Position numbers and translations under genes: made by a program
Notes under the pieces: generated by a model
What the model was told of the DNA's origin: nothing
Seen by the model: only the letters and a program-made list of their open reading frames with translations
The model's database searches: none
Assembly (NCBI GenBank): GCA_947446815.1
Contig: CANFGT010000010.1
Coordinates: 21,559 to 85,558 of the forward strand
Direction of reading: 5' to 3'
Length of the DNA stretch: 64,000 nt
Source of the DNA: Acidimicrobiaceae bacterium
GTDB taxonomy: Bacteria; Actinomycetota; Acidimicrobiia; Acidimicrobiales; Ilumatobacteraceae
Shown here: positions 40,108 through 49,486 of the stretch, piece after piece
Numbering within the stretch: position 1 is the stretch's first letter
Layout of the letters: every line of letters begins with the position of its first letter

Positions 40108-41188
40108 CAGTTGCAAGAACCTTCTTGCCCCACACGAGACGAACGTTCGTTCCAGCGGCTAGACGATTCGCAACGCCGCCCTTCACCGAGATGCTGATCG
40201 TTCCGTTTGACTTCACTTTGGCGGAACCAAGAATGGTTCCCTTTGGTGTGACGAACTTGTAGGTGCGGCCAGCGTTTAATGCCGTATCTGTTGCACGCAA
40301 AGTAAGAACCTTTGCGCCTTTCTTGCCGCTGAGCTTCGCTGAGAACTTTCCAGCCAATGGCAAGTCACGAGGATTGAATCCGCCTGGCTTATTACAGAAC
40401 GATTCCGCTGCAGCAGCGGTCTTCGTGGGAACGTTTCCTGTTGTCTCAAAAACATTTGACGTACTAGTACCAATCACAAGGCTCGGCGTACTTCCTACCG
40501 TTGTCCAGTCATCAAACAATGTGTCTTCGATCTTGTCGTTTGCATTGCACACCGGATCAACAGTTGCACCAATAGCAGCAGGAGTAGAAGACGACGCGAG
40601 AACACCCACACCTTGGTCTGTTACGTCGCAGTACTGCATTGTTGGGAAGTATACTTTCTCGCCCAGGCTGGCCGCACTTCCTGATGCATAGCCATAGTTG
40701 GCCGACTTGATATCAGCAATCTTTGGCAACTTCACTGCGATGGTGAACAACTGTGCATCGCGTGCCGTATACCCACCGTTGATGGCTTGCAAGCGGAAGT
40801 TGTCAAACACGATGGAGTTCACACGCTTCAACGCTGCGTTCGCAGGGTCGGCCACTGTCTTCAGTGTTGCGTCATATCCGAGACCATGAATGACTCGAAC
40901 CTCAGGAAGGATGAAAGCACCATTTGCGGCACGTGGCATAAATACTTCGAGGCTCGTGGTCTCATACACACCATCGGGATTTGCAGTGGTGCGTGGACCG
41001 CTACAACCATGACCTGGGGCAAAGCCCACGAGGTATGTGGCGTTCGTTGTAGTGGTGTCGATAGCCACACCGGACATTCCTGCGACATAAACACCAACAT
41101 GCGCTTGGGCCTCAGGTGCTGCAATAGCGAGGAAAGTACCAGTGAGTGCTGTTGCCACCAAGGCGCGAAGTGTTCGGCGAGTTGCCAT
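40097..41188 (-). CDS. YcnI/DUF1775-type exported copper-binding protein
   Basis: A 363-residue exported protein. The ATG at 41188 is supported by the ribosome site AAAGGA five bases upstream, and it gives the signal peptide LRALVATALTGTFLAIAAPEAQA. The mature chain starts at HVGVYVAG, where the first histidine is the copper ligand in DUF1775/YcnI proteins. The domain continues to about residue 190 (YLVGFAPGHGCSGPRTT, TTSLEVFMP, FTIAVKLP). The C-terminal 100 residues (LRATDTALNAGRTYKFVTP) are a separate beta-rich tail. It is upstream of, and overlaps, the CopC-like gene. Together they suggest periplasm-like copper binding or delivery. Confidence in the fold is good; its physiological role is inferred. 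Confidence 0.8.
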   Translation of the reverse strand: MATRRTLRALVATALTGTFLAIAAPEAQAHVGVYVAGMSGVAIDTTTTNATYLVGFAPGHGCSGPRTTANPDGVYETTSLEVFMPRAANGAFILPEVRVIHGLGYDATLKTVADPANAALKRVNSIVFDNFRLQAINGGYTARDAQLFTIAVKLPKIADIKSANYGYASGSAASLGEKVYFPTMQYCDVTDQGVGVLASSSTPAAIGATVDPVCNANDKIEDTLFDDWTTVGSTPSLVIGTSTSNVFETTGNVPTKTAAAAESFCNKPGGFNPRDLPLAGKFSAKLSGKKGAKVLTLRATDTALNAGRTYKFVTPKGTILGSAKVKSNGTISISVKGGVANRLAAGTNVRLVWGKKVLATDAA

Positions 41189-41295
41189 AAGAGTCCTTTC
41201 AGAGGGGTTTGTTATACAGACCACGTCCACAGGACAAAAGTTCCAAGATTCATCCAAATTTCTGTCATCCGTGACTGCGACCGACTGAAGCCAAC

Positions 41296-41301
41296 TACCG
41301 T
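41296..41301 (+). promoter_or_regulatory. Leaderless -10 box (TACCGT)
   Basis: TACCGT is seven bases before the GTG at 41309 and there is no ribosome site. Confidence 0.4.
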
Positions 41302-41308
41302 TCTGCCC

Positions 41309-42031
41309 GTGTTTACATCTATTCGCAAGTCCTTTTCCTCGTTCCCTAAGGACTTATGGGCCATCACGCGCCGGCATCCAGTTCTCGCCTCTGTCCTTGC
41401 AGTTCTATGCCTTGTCTTTGCGGCATTCAGCTTCATCATCGGATTCATTCAGATGGTGATTGTGCTCATCCCTGTCGCTGCATTCGCGTCCTTCATGTTG
41501 CATCGCCGAACGAAGAAGGGCGCAGACCACGGTCGTGCAGAAGCGATTGCAGCGCTTTCGTACATCGCCATCGGCGCAGTCCTGACATTCGGTCTTATTC
41601 AGGCCGTTCCTTACGGACATAATCACAACGCATACGTTGCATCTACAGCTGGCGAAATGAAGTGGGACTCACCTGATACCCGCACCATGGTGGTGAATGC
41701 GTGCTATGGCTGTCACTCTGACCAGATTAAGTATCCGGGCTACGCCAGCGTTGCGCCTATTTCTTGGGCTGTGCAAAGCCATATTGATGAAGGTCGCGAC
41801 AAATTGAACTTCTCGCGCTTCACTTCCAATTCACGTCGATTCCACGATGTTCTGGAAGTCATCCAGAATCAATCCATGCCACCGAGTTATTACACGCAAT
41901 TCGGTAAGCACCCTGAAGCAAAATTGACTGCCGATGAGCGTGCAAAGTTGATTGCAGGACTCAAGGCTTCTCTTTCATTGAATGGTGTGAGCGCTCAGTC
42001 CGAACGCGAACACGGCGGCGACAACGACTAG
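41309..42031 (+). CDS. Haem-binding membrane protein (CxxCH)
   Basis: A 240-residue protein with an N-terminal membrane part and one c-type haem site. Two or three hydrophobic segments lie in the first 110 residues (PVLASVLAVLCLVFAAFSFI, the following VIVLIPVAAFASFM, and ALSYIAIGAVLTFGLIQAV). After them comes a haem-binding domain with NACYGCHSDQIKYPGY (CxxCH) and a MPPSYYTQFG segment whose Met may be the sixth ligand; the pattern resembles the cytochrome-type haem_bd domain. A GTG at 41309 is chosen because of the -10 box; no ATG fits. It lies next to the copper genes, so it may take part in extracytoplasmic redox. Single-haem electron transfer is inferred. Confidence 0.78.
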   Translation: MFTSIRKSFSSFPKDLWAITRRHPVLASVLAVLCLVFAAFSFIIGFIQMVIVLIPVAAFASFMLHRRTKKGADHGRAEAIAALSYIAIGAVLTFGLIQAVPYGHNHNAYVASTAGEMKWDSPDTRTMVVNACYGCHSDQIKYPGYASVAPISWAVQSHIDEGRDKLNFSRFTSNSRRFHDVLEVIQNQSMPPSYYTQFGKHPEAKLTADERAKLIAGLKASLSLNGVSAQSEREHGGDND

Positions 42032-42040
42032 AAATAGTTC

Positions 42041-42556
42041 GTGGCGCACAACTTCAACATCGACGGCGGCATCCACGAGATTCCACTGGAAGGAACCGTT
42101 GGCAAGTTGTGGTTGTGCGGCAAGCACTTCATCGGCCCCGATGTTGAAGCAGTTCGTAACGACTTAGGCATTCACTATGTGGTCTGCCTTGTTGAAGAGC
42201 ACGAGCTAAAAGATCGCTACGACCCCTACGTGCAATGGCACCGAGACAATGCGGGCAACCCCAGCGTGTGGTTCCCCATTCATGACCTCACATACCCCGC
42301 ATTTGATGACGTCATTGAATTCGTAGAACACGTGACCGAACTAGTGCGTGACAAGGGCAGCATCGTGGTGCATTGCGCCGCTGGCATTGGCCGCGCTGGC
42401 ACCACCGCCACCGCCATCCTCATGATGTTGGGGATGGCGATGCATGAGGCAACGGCTCATGTTCGGGCACATCGCCCCATGGCCGGACCCGAATCGGGGG
42501 GCCAGGAAGAGTTCATCCGACAACTAGATGAGTACCTTCGCGAGAGCAAGGCGTAG
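42041..42556 (+). CDS. Dual-specificity/tyrosine phosphatase-like protein
   Basis: A 171-residue protein of the cysteine-phosphatase superfamily. The P-loop is VVHCAAGIGRAGTTATA (CX5R: C, five residues, R), which holds the nucleophile cysteine and phosphate-binding arginine. A general-acid aspartate probably lies in FPIHDLTYPAFDDV. There is no signal peptide or membrane helix. The GTG start is ten bases after the preceding gene's stop. Fold and motif make phosphatase activity likely; whether the substrate is phosphotyrosine, a phosphoinositide or another phosphate ester cannot be told. Confidence 0.88.
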   Translation: MAHNFNIDGGIHEIPLEGTVGKLWLCGKHFIGPDVEAVRNDLGIHYVVCLVEEHELKDRYDPYVQWHRDNAGNPSVWFPIHDLTYPAFDDVIEFVEHVTELVRDKGSIVVHCAAGIGRAGTTATAILMMLGMAMHEATAHVRAHRPMAGPESGGQEEFIRQLDEYLRESKA

Positions 42557-42624
42557 GGGTCCTCGGTTATCCTGAAGGCACGTTAATCAATTGACACATA
42601 CGTGTGTCCGGAGCCGTGAGAACA

Positions 42625-43911
42625 ATGAATATCCTCGTCGTAGGAGCTGGTGGAGTCGGAGCCTCAATGGCTTCCATTGCTGAAACGAGGAGTTTTTTTG
42701 ACTCCTTTGTGTTGGCAGACATCTCTCGGGAGCGCGCCTTGCAGGCCGTTGCCGAGCTGGATGACCCCGGGAAGTTCTCCGCTGAAGTTGTTGATGCCGG
42801 CAATATTTTTGAACTCGTTGCCCTCATTGAAAAAGTAAAAGCAGACGTTGTCGTTAACGCATGTGATCCTCGTTTCAACGAATCGATTTTCGAAGCGTGT
42901 TACCGCGCGAAGTGCAGCTACGTGGACATGGCCATGAACCTCAGCACGCCTCACCCAACGAATCCGTACAACGAAGTCGGCACACCTCTTGGTGCAGACC
43001 AATTGAGTGCACATGAACTATGGAAAGAGCGCGGCATTCTCGCGCTTGTCGGCATGGGTGTTGAACCTGGCCTCAGCGACATCTTCGCCAAGTACGCAGC
43101 TGACCACCTCTTTGATGAGATTCATGAAATTGGTGTTCGCGACGGATCGAACCTTTCGATTGACGGATTCGATTTCGCTCCTACATTCTCGATTTGGACA
43201 ACCATTGAAGAATGTTTGAATCCCCCCGTTATCTGGGAAAAGAATCGCGGCCTCTACACCACTGACTGTTTCAGCGAGCCAGAAGTGTTCCACTTCCCCG
43301 CTGGTATCGGTCCAGTTGAATGCGTGAACGTAGAGCACGAAGAAGTGATTCTCATTCCGCGTGAAGTCGATTGTGATCGCGTCACGTTCAAGTACGGCCT
43401 TGGTGCAGAGTTCATCGACTGGTTGAAGACATTCGCCTATCTCGGTCTTGATAGCACTGAAAAAGTGCGTGTAGGCGATGCATCGGTTGCACCACGTGAT
43501 GTATTGGCCGCGGTGTTACCGAACCCTGCAAAGTTGGGTCACCTCATGCACGGTAAAACATGTGCCGGCACATGGGTGCGCGGTTTGTATGACGGCAACC
43601 CACGCGAGGTGTACCTGTATCACGTGGCTGACAACGAAACGACAATGCGCGAGTGGGGTTCACAAGCAGTGCTCTGGCAAACAGCAGTGTGCCCTGTTGT
43701 TGCGTTGGAACTCATGGCGAATGGTTCATGGAATAAGACCGGCGTACATGGTCCGGAAGCTTTCGATGCTGCACCGTTCCTCAACTTGCTAGGTGATTAC
43801 TCAACGCACCACGGCATTTTGGAAATGGGCCCAGGCCTGTGGCCAAGCCCGAAGCCAACTGGGCAACCAGGCTGGGACCGTCCGGTTCGCCGCGCGATTC
43901 TTCCTGCATAG
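42625..43911 (+). CDS. Saccharopine dehydrogenase-like oxidoreductase
   Basis: A 428-residue NAD(P)-dependent oxidoreductase of the saccharopine dehydrogenase family. Rossmann motif MNILVVGAGGVGASM opens the protein; the middle region VVNACDPRFNESIFEAC and CSYVDMAMNLS matches the family, and the domain after GVEPGLSDIFAKYAADHLF is the substrate-binding half. A GTG at 42604 would add seven residues, but the ATG places the Rossmann motif at the usual position and has GGAG 11 bases upstream. With the aldehyde dehydrogenase gene downstream it resembles a lysine catabolic pair (saccharopine to 2-aminoadipate semialdehyde, then oxidation). A carboxynorspermidine-type polyamine role is a fair alternative. 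Confidence 0.85.
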   Translation: MNILVVGAGGVGASMASIAETRSFFDSFVLADISRERALQAVAELDDPGKFSAEVVDAGNIFELVALIEKVKADVVVNACDPRFNESIFEACYRAKCSYVDMAMNLSTPHPTNPYNEVGTPLGADQLSAHELWKERGILALVGMGVEPGLSDIFAKYAADHLFDEIHEIGVRDGSNLSIDGFDFAPTFSIWTTIEECLNPPVIWEKNRGLYTTDCFSEPEVFHFPAGIGPVECVNVEHEEVILIPREVDCDRVTFKYGLGAEFIDWLKTFAYLGLDSTEKVRVGDASVAPRDVLAAVLPNPAKLGHLMHGKTCAGTWVRGLYDGNPREVYLYHVADNETTMREWGSQAVLWQTAVCPVVALELMANGSWNKTGVHGPEAFDAAPFLNLLGDYSTHHGILEMGPGLWPSPKPTGQPGWDRPVRRAILPA

Positions 43912-43920
43912 CTGAACATT

Positions 43921-43938
43921 CCTGCCCCACGGGGCGGG
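43921..43938. terminator. Strong GC hairpin between dehydrogenase genes
   Basis: CCTGCCC-CACG-GGGCGGG forms a 7-base-pair stem with a 4-base loop, 9 bases after the preceding stop and 21 bases before the aldehyde dehydrogenase ATG. It has no T-tract, so it is probably an RNA-stability or attenuation element rather than a full terminator. Confidence 0.5.
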
Positions 43939-43959
43939 CGTAGCAAACTAGAGAGCACT

Positions 43960-45345
43960 ATGGCTGTGCATCGCATCATCTCCCCCATCGATGGTTCGGT
44001 AGTTGCCGAACGTGAGCTTGCGGATGAGACACGCGTAGAAAATGTGTTGAGCGCGGCCGCGTCTGCGCGTGCTGGTTGGCGTGCCACTTCGTTAGATGAA
44101 CGTATTCGTTTATGCGAAGCCATGGTGCAGTGGCTTATTGATCACGTTGATGAGATTGCTCCAGAGATTTCGATGCAAATGGGTCGCCCTGTCCGATACA
44201 CGTCGAACGAGATTTTGCGTGGCGCTCAGGAACGCGCTCGCCACATGATGAGCATTGCCGGCGAGAACCTTGGCGATATTGCCGTTCCACAGGTGGATGG
44301 ATTCACAAAGTTCATTCGACGCGAGCCCGTCGGTACTGTGCTCATTGTCGCTCCGTGGAACTACCCGTATCTCACTGCTATCAACTCACTTGTTCCTGCA
44401 CTTCTCGCAGGTAACACCGTGATTATGAAGCACGCATCACAAACTTTGTTGTGTGCAGAGCGTTTTAGCCAGGCCTGTGACGCGGCAGGTTTCCCTGCTG
44501 GGGTGTTCCAACACATTCACGCAGGGCATTCACATGTCGAACGCATGATTGGTGATTCACGCATCAACTTCGTGGTATTCACAGGCAGCGTAAACGGTGG
44601 CGCTGCAATGGAACGTGCTGCTGCCGGTCGATTCATTGGCGTGGGAACAGAGTTGGGTGGTAAAGACCCTTCATACGTTCGCGCCGATGCAGATATTGCA
44701 TATGCGATTGGTGAAAACGTTGATGGCGCGTTCTTCAATAGCGGTCAATCATGTTGCGGTATCGAGCGCATCTATGTTCATGATTCCGTGTACAACCAGT
44801 TCGTTGAAGGTTTTGTAGAACTCACGAAACAATACGTGTTGGGCAATCCGATGGACGCGGCCACCACCATCGGCCCAATGGTCAATGCAGCAGCTGCAGA
44901 GTTCGTGCGCGGTCAAGTTGCTGCAGCAATTGCCAGCGGCGCTCGAGCACTCGTTGATGAATCCCACTTCCCTGCTGCTCAGGTCGGCACCGCATACATG
45001 GGACCCACTGTTCTCGTCGATGTTGATCACTCGATGGACATCATGCGAGAAGAATCCTTCGGACCAGTGATTGGCATCATGCGCGTACGTGACGATGCCG
45101 AGGCAATTCGTCTCATGAATGATTCGCCGTACGGACTCACATGTTCTGTATGGACAAGCGATATCACAGCAGCCGAACACATTGGCAACCAGTTAGAAAC
45201 TGGCACTGTTTTCATGAATCGTTGTGACTATGTTGACCCGTCATTGGTGTGGACGGGCGTGAAAGACACAGGATCTGGCATCGCACTCAGCAGCCTTGGT
45301 TTCTCGCCCTATGTACGCCCAAAGAGTTTCCATCTCAAGCACTAA
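43960..45345 (+). CDS. NAD(P)-dependent aldehyde dehydrogenase
   Basis: A 461-residue aldehyde dehydrogenase. Motifs: VGTVLIVAPWNYPYLTAINS (oxyanion Asn), VVFTGSVNGG (cofactor), TELGGKDPSYV with the general base glutamate, and catalytic C265 in FNSGQSCCGIERI. The C-terminus IALSSLGFSPYVRPKSFH completes the family fold. It most likely works with the saccharopine dehydrogenase-like gene just upstream, oxidising an amino-acid semialdehyde such as 2-aminoadipate semialdehyde, but other semialdehydes are possible. Ribosome site GAGAG lies a few bases ahead of the ATG, following a strong hairpin in the gap. Confidence 0.93.
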   Translation: MAVHRIISPIDGSVVAERELADETRVENVLSAAASARAGWRATSLDERIRLCEAMVQWLIDHVDEIAPEISMQMGRPVRYTSNEILRGAQERARHMMSIAGENLGDIAVPQVDGFTKFIRREPVGTVLIVAPWNYPYLTAINSLVPALLAGNTVIMKHASQTLLCAERFSQACDAAGFPAGVFQHIHAGHSHVERMIGDSRINFVVFTGSVNGGAAMERAAAGRFIGVGTELGGKDPSYVRADADIAYAIGENVDGAFFNSGQSCCGIERIYVHDSVYNQFVEGFVELTKQYVLGNPMDAATTIGPMVNAAAAEFVRGQVAAAIASGARALVDESHFPAAQVGTAYMGPTVLVDVDHSMDIMREESFGPVIGIMRVRDDAEAIRLMNDSPYGLTCSVWTSDITAAEHIGNQLETGTVFMNRCDYVDPSLVWTGVKDTGSGIALSSLGFSPYVRPKSFHLKH

Positions 45346-45376
45346 CGATCCTGCCCGCACCACATCGGGACATTGA

Positions 45377-47824
45377 TTACAGCGTGATAGGCAAGAAGTG
45401 CTTCATGTGGCGCGAGCTGGTGCCCACGCGCAATTCCACATCACCACTCCACTGAGCCCACTGACCGGCTTCCACGTCCCACGTGCGATACGCATCACGA
45501 TCGAGTTTCACCACAGCATTGACGGAGCCGCCAGCAGGAACAACAACACGAGTCCAGCCCACTAAACGTTGGAATGGTTCGTCGTTAGCGAGACCATCGC
45601 GATTCACCAAGTGCGCATACACCTGCACCACTTGCACACCATCGCGGTTTGAAGTGTTTGTCAGTGTGGTGTTGACCATGTATGTACCACTGGTTGCAGC
45701 GTCAGAAATCTCCACATCGGCATATCCCAACCCGAAACCAAATGGGAATTGTGGCTCACGTCCAATCGTGTCGTACCAGCGGTAACCAATCAGGCGACCT
45801 TCGAGATACTTCGCAGCACCATTACGACCGGGGTGGTGTTCTGCAGCAGGAGTGTCTTCCATACGACGCGGCATTGTCACAGGCAAACGACCCGAAGGTT
45901 CAACATCGCCCATCAACAAGTCAACAAGTGCATCACCCATCTCTTGGCCGGCGAACCATGTGAATACCACTGCATCAACTTCATTCAGCCAGGGCATTGC
46001 TACCGGTGAGCCTGCATTAATCACAACGATCGTGCGCTTGCTGACCTTGGCAACTTCGTGAATGAGAATGTCTTGCTTGCCTGGAAGATCAATGTCGTCG
46101 CGGTCCCAACCTTCGCTCTCCCAGTCATCATTCGTACCAACAACAACAATGGAGACATCGCACTTTGCAGCGAGGTCAATCGCTTCGCCTAACTGGTCGT
46201 AGTCAATGGGGCCCATGGCACCGATTGTCAAACCGCTGAGCGCACTACCAATCGGCGTATGTCGCACTTCTACGACAAACGAATATTCACGTTCGGCTTC
46301 CAGCGCAATCTTGATGATGGTCTCTGGCTTGCCCATTCCGAAGAACGAACCGCCAGCAGGAATCTCTGCATTATCAAGAACAATGACACCGTCAATGATG
46401 ATGCGCGACGCTGCGACAGATTCGATACTGAACGACCAATCACCTGACACGTGTGGCGTGAAGACAGTAGACATGCGCGCACCGAAGCTGATGTTTGGCT
46501 CACGTCGACCTAGCGGGTCGCCCGTCCACAACAGGCGGAAAACGCCAGTGGTTCCTGCCATATCGGGCACAGCCGATGGGTTGTCCATCTGCTCCACATC
46601 ATTGAAGTAGTCCATACGCACATCGCGAAGATTGCGCGCATCAAGTTCTGGCAACTTCTTGTTGATATTGCAACCAGCAGAATGCTGAACGTCAATGCCC
46701 AGCGGCTGCAGGCGATTCATCAGTGCATCAAGTGGATGTGAGAAACGAGTGGGAGTGACGTGAGCGCTACCGCCACCCATCACCGTGGCTGTTGCCGCAT
46801 TGGGCCCGAGAACCGCGATGCTCTTCAACGCACCCGTCACCAAAGGCAAGGCATTGTCATTGTTCTGCAACAACACCATGCCAGCCGATGATGCGCGACG
46901 AAGAGTTGCCAGATCCTGTGCATCATTGCGTGAACCTTCCGGTCCTGGCGGCGTATCCAATGCGCCAGTACGTTCCATCAAGTTCAACACGTTGCGTGCA
47001 CGGTCACGAATCACATCCGTGGACACCTCGCCGTTATTGACTGCATCAATCAGCTTCTGACCACGAAACAAAGCCGGTCCGGGCATCTCAAGATCAAGAC
47101 CCGCGTTCGCACCTTCTGTGGTGGAGTGCAGTCCGTACCAGTCACTAATGAATGCGCCGTCAAAGCCCCACTCATCACGCACCACATCTTGTAGTAACCA
47201 CTCAGAGTCTGCGGCGTATGGGCCGTTGATGCGGTTGTAGCTCGTCATGATGGACAACACATCGCCATCAATCACTGCACGCTCAAATGGGAACAAGTAC
47301 ATCTCGCGCAACGTACGCTCATCAATTTGTGAGTCGATTGTCATGCGTTCGAATTCTGTGTCGTTGCCGACGAGATGTTTGATGCAGCTGGCGACACCAT
47401 TCGACTGCACGCCCTTCACATACTCCAGCGCAGTTGCAGCAGTGAGCAATGGATCTTCGCTCATACATTCAAAGTTGCGACCACCAACGGGTGTGCGATG
47501 CAAGTTCACAGTGGGTGCTAAATGCACACGTGCACCTTTGGCTTCAAGTTCGCGACCCAACAGTTCGCCTACCTCACGCACCAGCGACATATCCCACGAT
47601 GCAGCGATCGCAGTGCTACACGGAATATTCATCGACGCTGGTCCGTCAAATCGACTGCCACGTACACCCGCAGGACCATCGCTCACGCGCATCTTCGGAA
47701 TCCCAAGACGTTCATTCGGAACCGTGTTCCACATGTTGGCGCCGGCCAGCAAACTGACCTGCTCTTCCAACGTCATTTGGTCGAGGAGAGCCTCAACTCT
47801 GGTGGAACGTGATGCTGGTGGCAT
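45377..47824 (-). CDS. GH3 beta-glucosidase with PA14 domain
   Basis: An 815-residue glycoside hydrolase 3 enzyme, likely an intracellular beta-glucosidase or beta-xylosidase. It has an N-terminal barrel (LTLEEQVSLL-like start, RVSDGPAGVRG, VASCIKHLVGNDTE) with nucleophile D228 in GAFISDWYGLHS. A second alpha/beta domain carries the acid/base region (VVGTNDDWESEGWDRDD). A PA14-type insert lies at about residues 400-540 (GVFRLLWTGDP...FVVEVRH), and the protein ends with a fibronectin III-like domain. PA14 inserts form part of the substrate pocket in such enzymes. No signal peptide. TAATGT, six bases ahead of the ATG, fits the leaderless pattern. Confidence 0.93.
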   Translation of the reverse strand: MPPASRSTRVEALLDQMTLEEQVSLLAGANMWNTVPNERLGIPKMRVSDGPAGVRGSRFDGPASMNIPCSTAIAASWDMSLVREVGELLGRELEAKGARVHLAPTVNLHRTPVGGRNFECMSEDPLLTAATALEYVKGVQSNGVASCIKHLVGNDTEFERMTIDSQIDERTLREMYLFPFERAVIDGDVLSIMTSYNRINGPYAADSEWLLQDVVRDEWGFDGAFISDWYGLHSTTEGANAGLDLEMPGPALFRGQKLIDAVNNGEVSTDVIRDRARNVLNLMERTGALDTPPGPEGSRNDAQDLATLRRASSAGMVLLQNNDNALPLVTGALKSIAVLGPNAATATVMGGGSAHVTPTRFSHPLDALMNRLQPLGIDVQHSAGCNINKKLPELDARNLRDVRMDYFNDVEQMDNPSAVPDMAGTTGVFRLLWTGDPLGRREPNISFGARMSTVFTPHVSGDWSFSIESVAASRIIIDGVIVLDNAEIPAGGSFFGMGKPETIIKIALEAEREYSFVVEVRHTPIGSALSGLTIGAMGPIDYDQLGEAIDLAAKCDVSIVVVGTNDDWESEGWDRDDIDLPGKQDILIHEVAKVSKRTIVVINAGSPVAMPWLNEVDAVVFTWFAGQEMGDALVDLLMGDVEPSGRLPVTMPRRMEDTPAAEHHPGRNGAAKYLEGRLIGYRWYDTIGREPQFPFGFGLGYADVEISDAATSGTYMVNTTLTNTSNRDGVQVVQVYAHLVNRDGLANDEPFQRLVGWTRVVVPAGGSVNAVVKLDRDAYRTWDVEAGQWAQWSGDVELRVGTSSRHMKHFLPITL

Positions 47825-47830
47825 GACGAA

Positions 47831-47836
47831 ACATTA
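47831..47836 (-). promoter_or_regulatory. Leaderless -10 box (TAATGT) for the GH3 gene
   Basis: Minus-strand TAATGT is six bases before the ATG at 47824; no ribosome site is seen. Confidence 0.5.
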
Positions 47837-47883
47837 GTCATCATCTGTTCGACCTCTTTCAAGCGATGGGCGGGCTCCAGCCG

Positions 47884-47889
47884 TAGGCT
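47884..47889 (+). promoter_or_regulatory. Leaderless -10 box (TAGGCT) for prfC
   Basis: TAGGCT is six bases before the ATG at 47896; no ribosome site is seen. Confidence 0.5.
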
Positions 47890-47895
47890 TGTTGG

Positions 47896-49485
47896 ATGTC
47901 CGAAACCGCGGAAATCCTGAGCGAAGCAGCCTCCCGGCGCACTTTTGCCATCATTTCCCACCCTGACGCGGGCAAGACCACCCTCACCGAGAAATTCCTT
48001 CTCTATGCAGGCGCGATTCAGACCGGCGGAGCCGTCAAAGCCCGTGGCGATCGTCGTGCCGCCACTTCTGACTGGATGGAGATGGAGCGCCAACGTGGCA
48101 TCTCAATCTCTTCCACTGTTCTGCAGTTCCCGTACCGCGATTGCATCTTCAATCTTCTCGATACCCCTGGTCACCGTGACTTCTCCGAAGACACCTATCG
48201 CGTTCTCTCTGCTGTTGATGCAGTCATCATGGTGCTCGACGTTGCAAAGGGCATCGAGCCACAGACTCTCAAGTTATTTGAAGTGTGTCGCTCACAAAAT
48301 CTTCCTGTCATCACGTTCTTCAATAAGTACGACCGCCCTGGTCGTGATCCGTTAGAACTGCTTGACGAGGTAGAACAGCAAATTGGTTTGCGCCCCACAC
48401 CCGCAACATGGCCCGTGGGACAATCCGGCGACTTCCGCGGAGTGATTGATCGTCGTACCGGTGACTTCATTCGTTTCACACGCGTGGCCCGCGGTGCATC
48501 GATTGCCCCGGAAGAAATCGTCAGCCCGGAGATTGCAGCGCAAGAAGAAGGCGCCGCATGGCAACAAGCCCTCGACGGCATCGGGCTACTTGATGCAATT
48601 GGCGCAGATGTAGACATTGAAAGTTTCCTCGCAGGCGAAAGCACACCTGTGTTTGTTGGTTCTGCACTCACCAACTTTGGTGTGCAGATGATTCTTGATG
48701 CGATTGTTGACCTTGCACCAGCACCAGCGCCTCGCAAAGACATCAATGGCGACCCTCGCCCGTTAGAGAATGACTTTGCAGCGTTCATCTTCAAGATTCA
48801 GGCGAACATGGATCCGAATCATCGTGACCGCATTGCATTCGCTCGTATCTGTAGCGGCAAATTTGATCGCGGCATGGATGTTGATTGTGCTCGTACCGAA
48901 AAGAATGTGGGAACGAAGTACGCCACCACAGCCTTTGGTTCCGAGCGCGAAACAATCGAAGAGGCATACCCCGGCGATGTGATTGGCCTTGTCAACACAT
49001 CGGGCCTACAAATTGGTGACACCCTGCATGCGGGCAAGAGCGTGCAGTTCCCCGCTCTCCCCCGTTTCGCCCCCGAGGTGTTTGCGACTGCTCGCCCTCT
49101 TGACTCTTCAAAGTTCAAGCAGTTCCGCCGTGGTTTACAACAGCTAGACGAAGAGGGTGTTGTGCAGGTATTGCGTGACCCCGACATGGGTGACGCCGAC
49201 CCCATCCTTGCTGCCGTTGGTCAATTGCAATTTGAAGTATTGGCGCATCGCCTCACTCACGAGTTCAATGCGCCAACAGAGATTCTGAATGCCGACTACC
49301 AAGCCATTCGTATTACGGACAAAGAAACCGCACCACGCTTACGCGAAATTGGCGGTATTCGTATTCTTCGCCGTAGCGATGATGCGCTCGTTGCATTGTT
49401 CCAAAGCAAATATCGATTGCAACGTCTTGAAGCAGACGAACCTTCGTTGACCCTCACGCCAATCATCGCGGGCAGTAGGGACTGA
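47896..49485 (+). CDS. prfC: Peptide chain release factor 3
   Basis: A 529-residue translational GTPase that removes RF1/RF2 from the ribosome after termination. G1 is SHPDAGKTTLTEK, the switch region RGISISSTVLQF, G3 LLDTPGHRDFSEDTYR, G4 FFNKYDRPGRDP. The C-terminal half (GVVQVLRDP, ILAAVGQLQFEVLAHRL) is RF3-type and distinguishes it from EF-G. Length matches the family (about 529 in E. coli). It begins the plus-strand operon with an ABC-F gene one base downstream. Its own gene is probably leaderless. Confidence 0.96.
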   Translation: MSETAEILSEAASRRTFAIISHPDAGKTTLTEKFLLYAGAIQTGGAVKARGDRRAATSDWMEMERQRGISISSTVLQFPYRDCIFNLLDTPGHRDFSEDTYRVLSAVDAVIMVLDVAKGIEPQTLKLFEVCRSQNLPVITFFNKYDRPGRDPLELLDEVEQQIGLRPTPATWPVGQSGDFRGVIDRRTGDFIRFTRVARGASIAPEEIVSPEIAAQEEGAAWQQALDGIGLLDAIGADVDIESFLAGESTPVFVGSALTNFGVQMILDAIVDLAPAPAPRKDINGDPRPLENDFAAFIFKIQANMDPNHRDRIAFARICSGKFDRGMDVDCARTEKNVGTKYATTAFGSERETIEEAYPGDVIGLVNTSGLQIGDTLHAGKSVQFPALPRFAPEVFATARPLDSSKFKQFRRGLQQLDEEGVVQVLRDPDMGDADPILAAVGQLQFEVLAHRLTHEFNAPTEILNADYQAIRITDKETAPRLREIGGIRILRRSDDALVALFQSKYRLQRLEADEPSLTLTPIIAGSRD

Positions 49486-49486
49486 C

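Noticed and set aside
40787..41308. Long N-terminal extension of the haem-binding protein
   Set aside because: The open frame upstream of 41309 runs antisense to the YcnI gene and gives Cys/His-rich, non-protein-like sequence.
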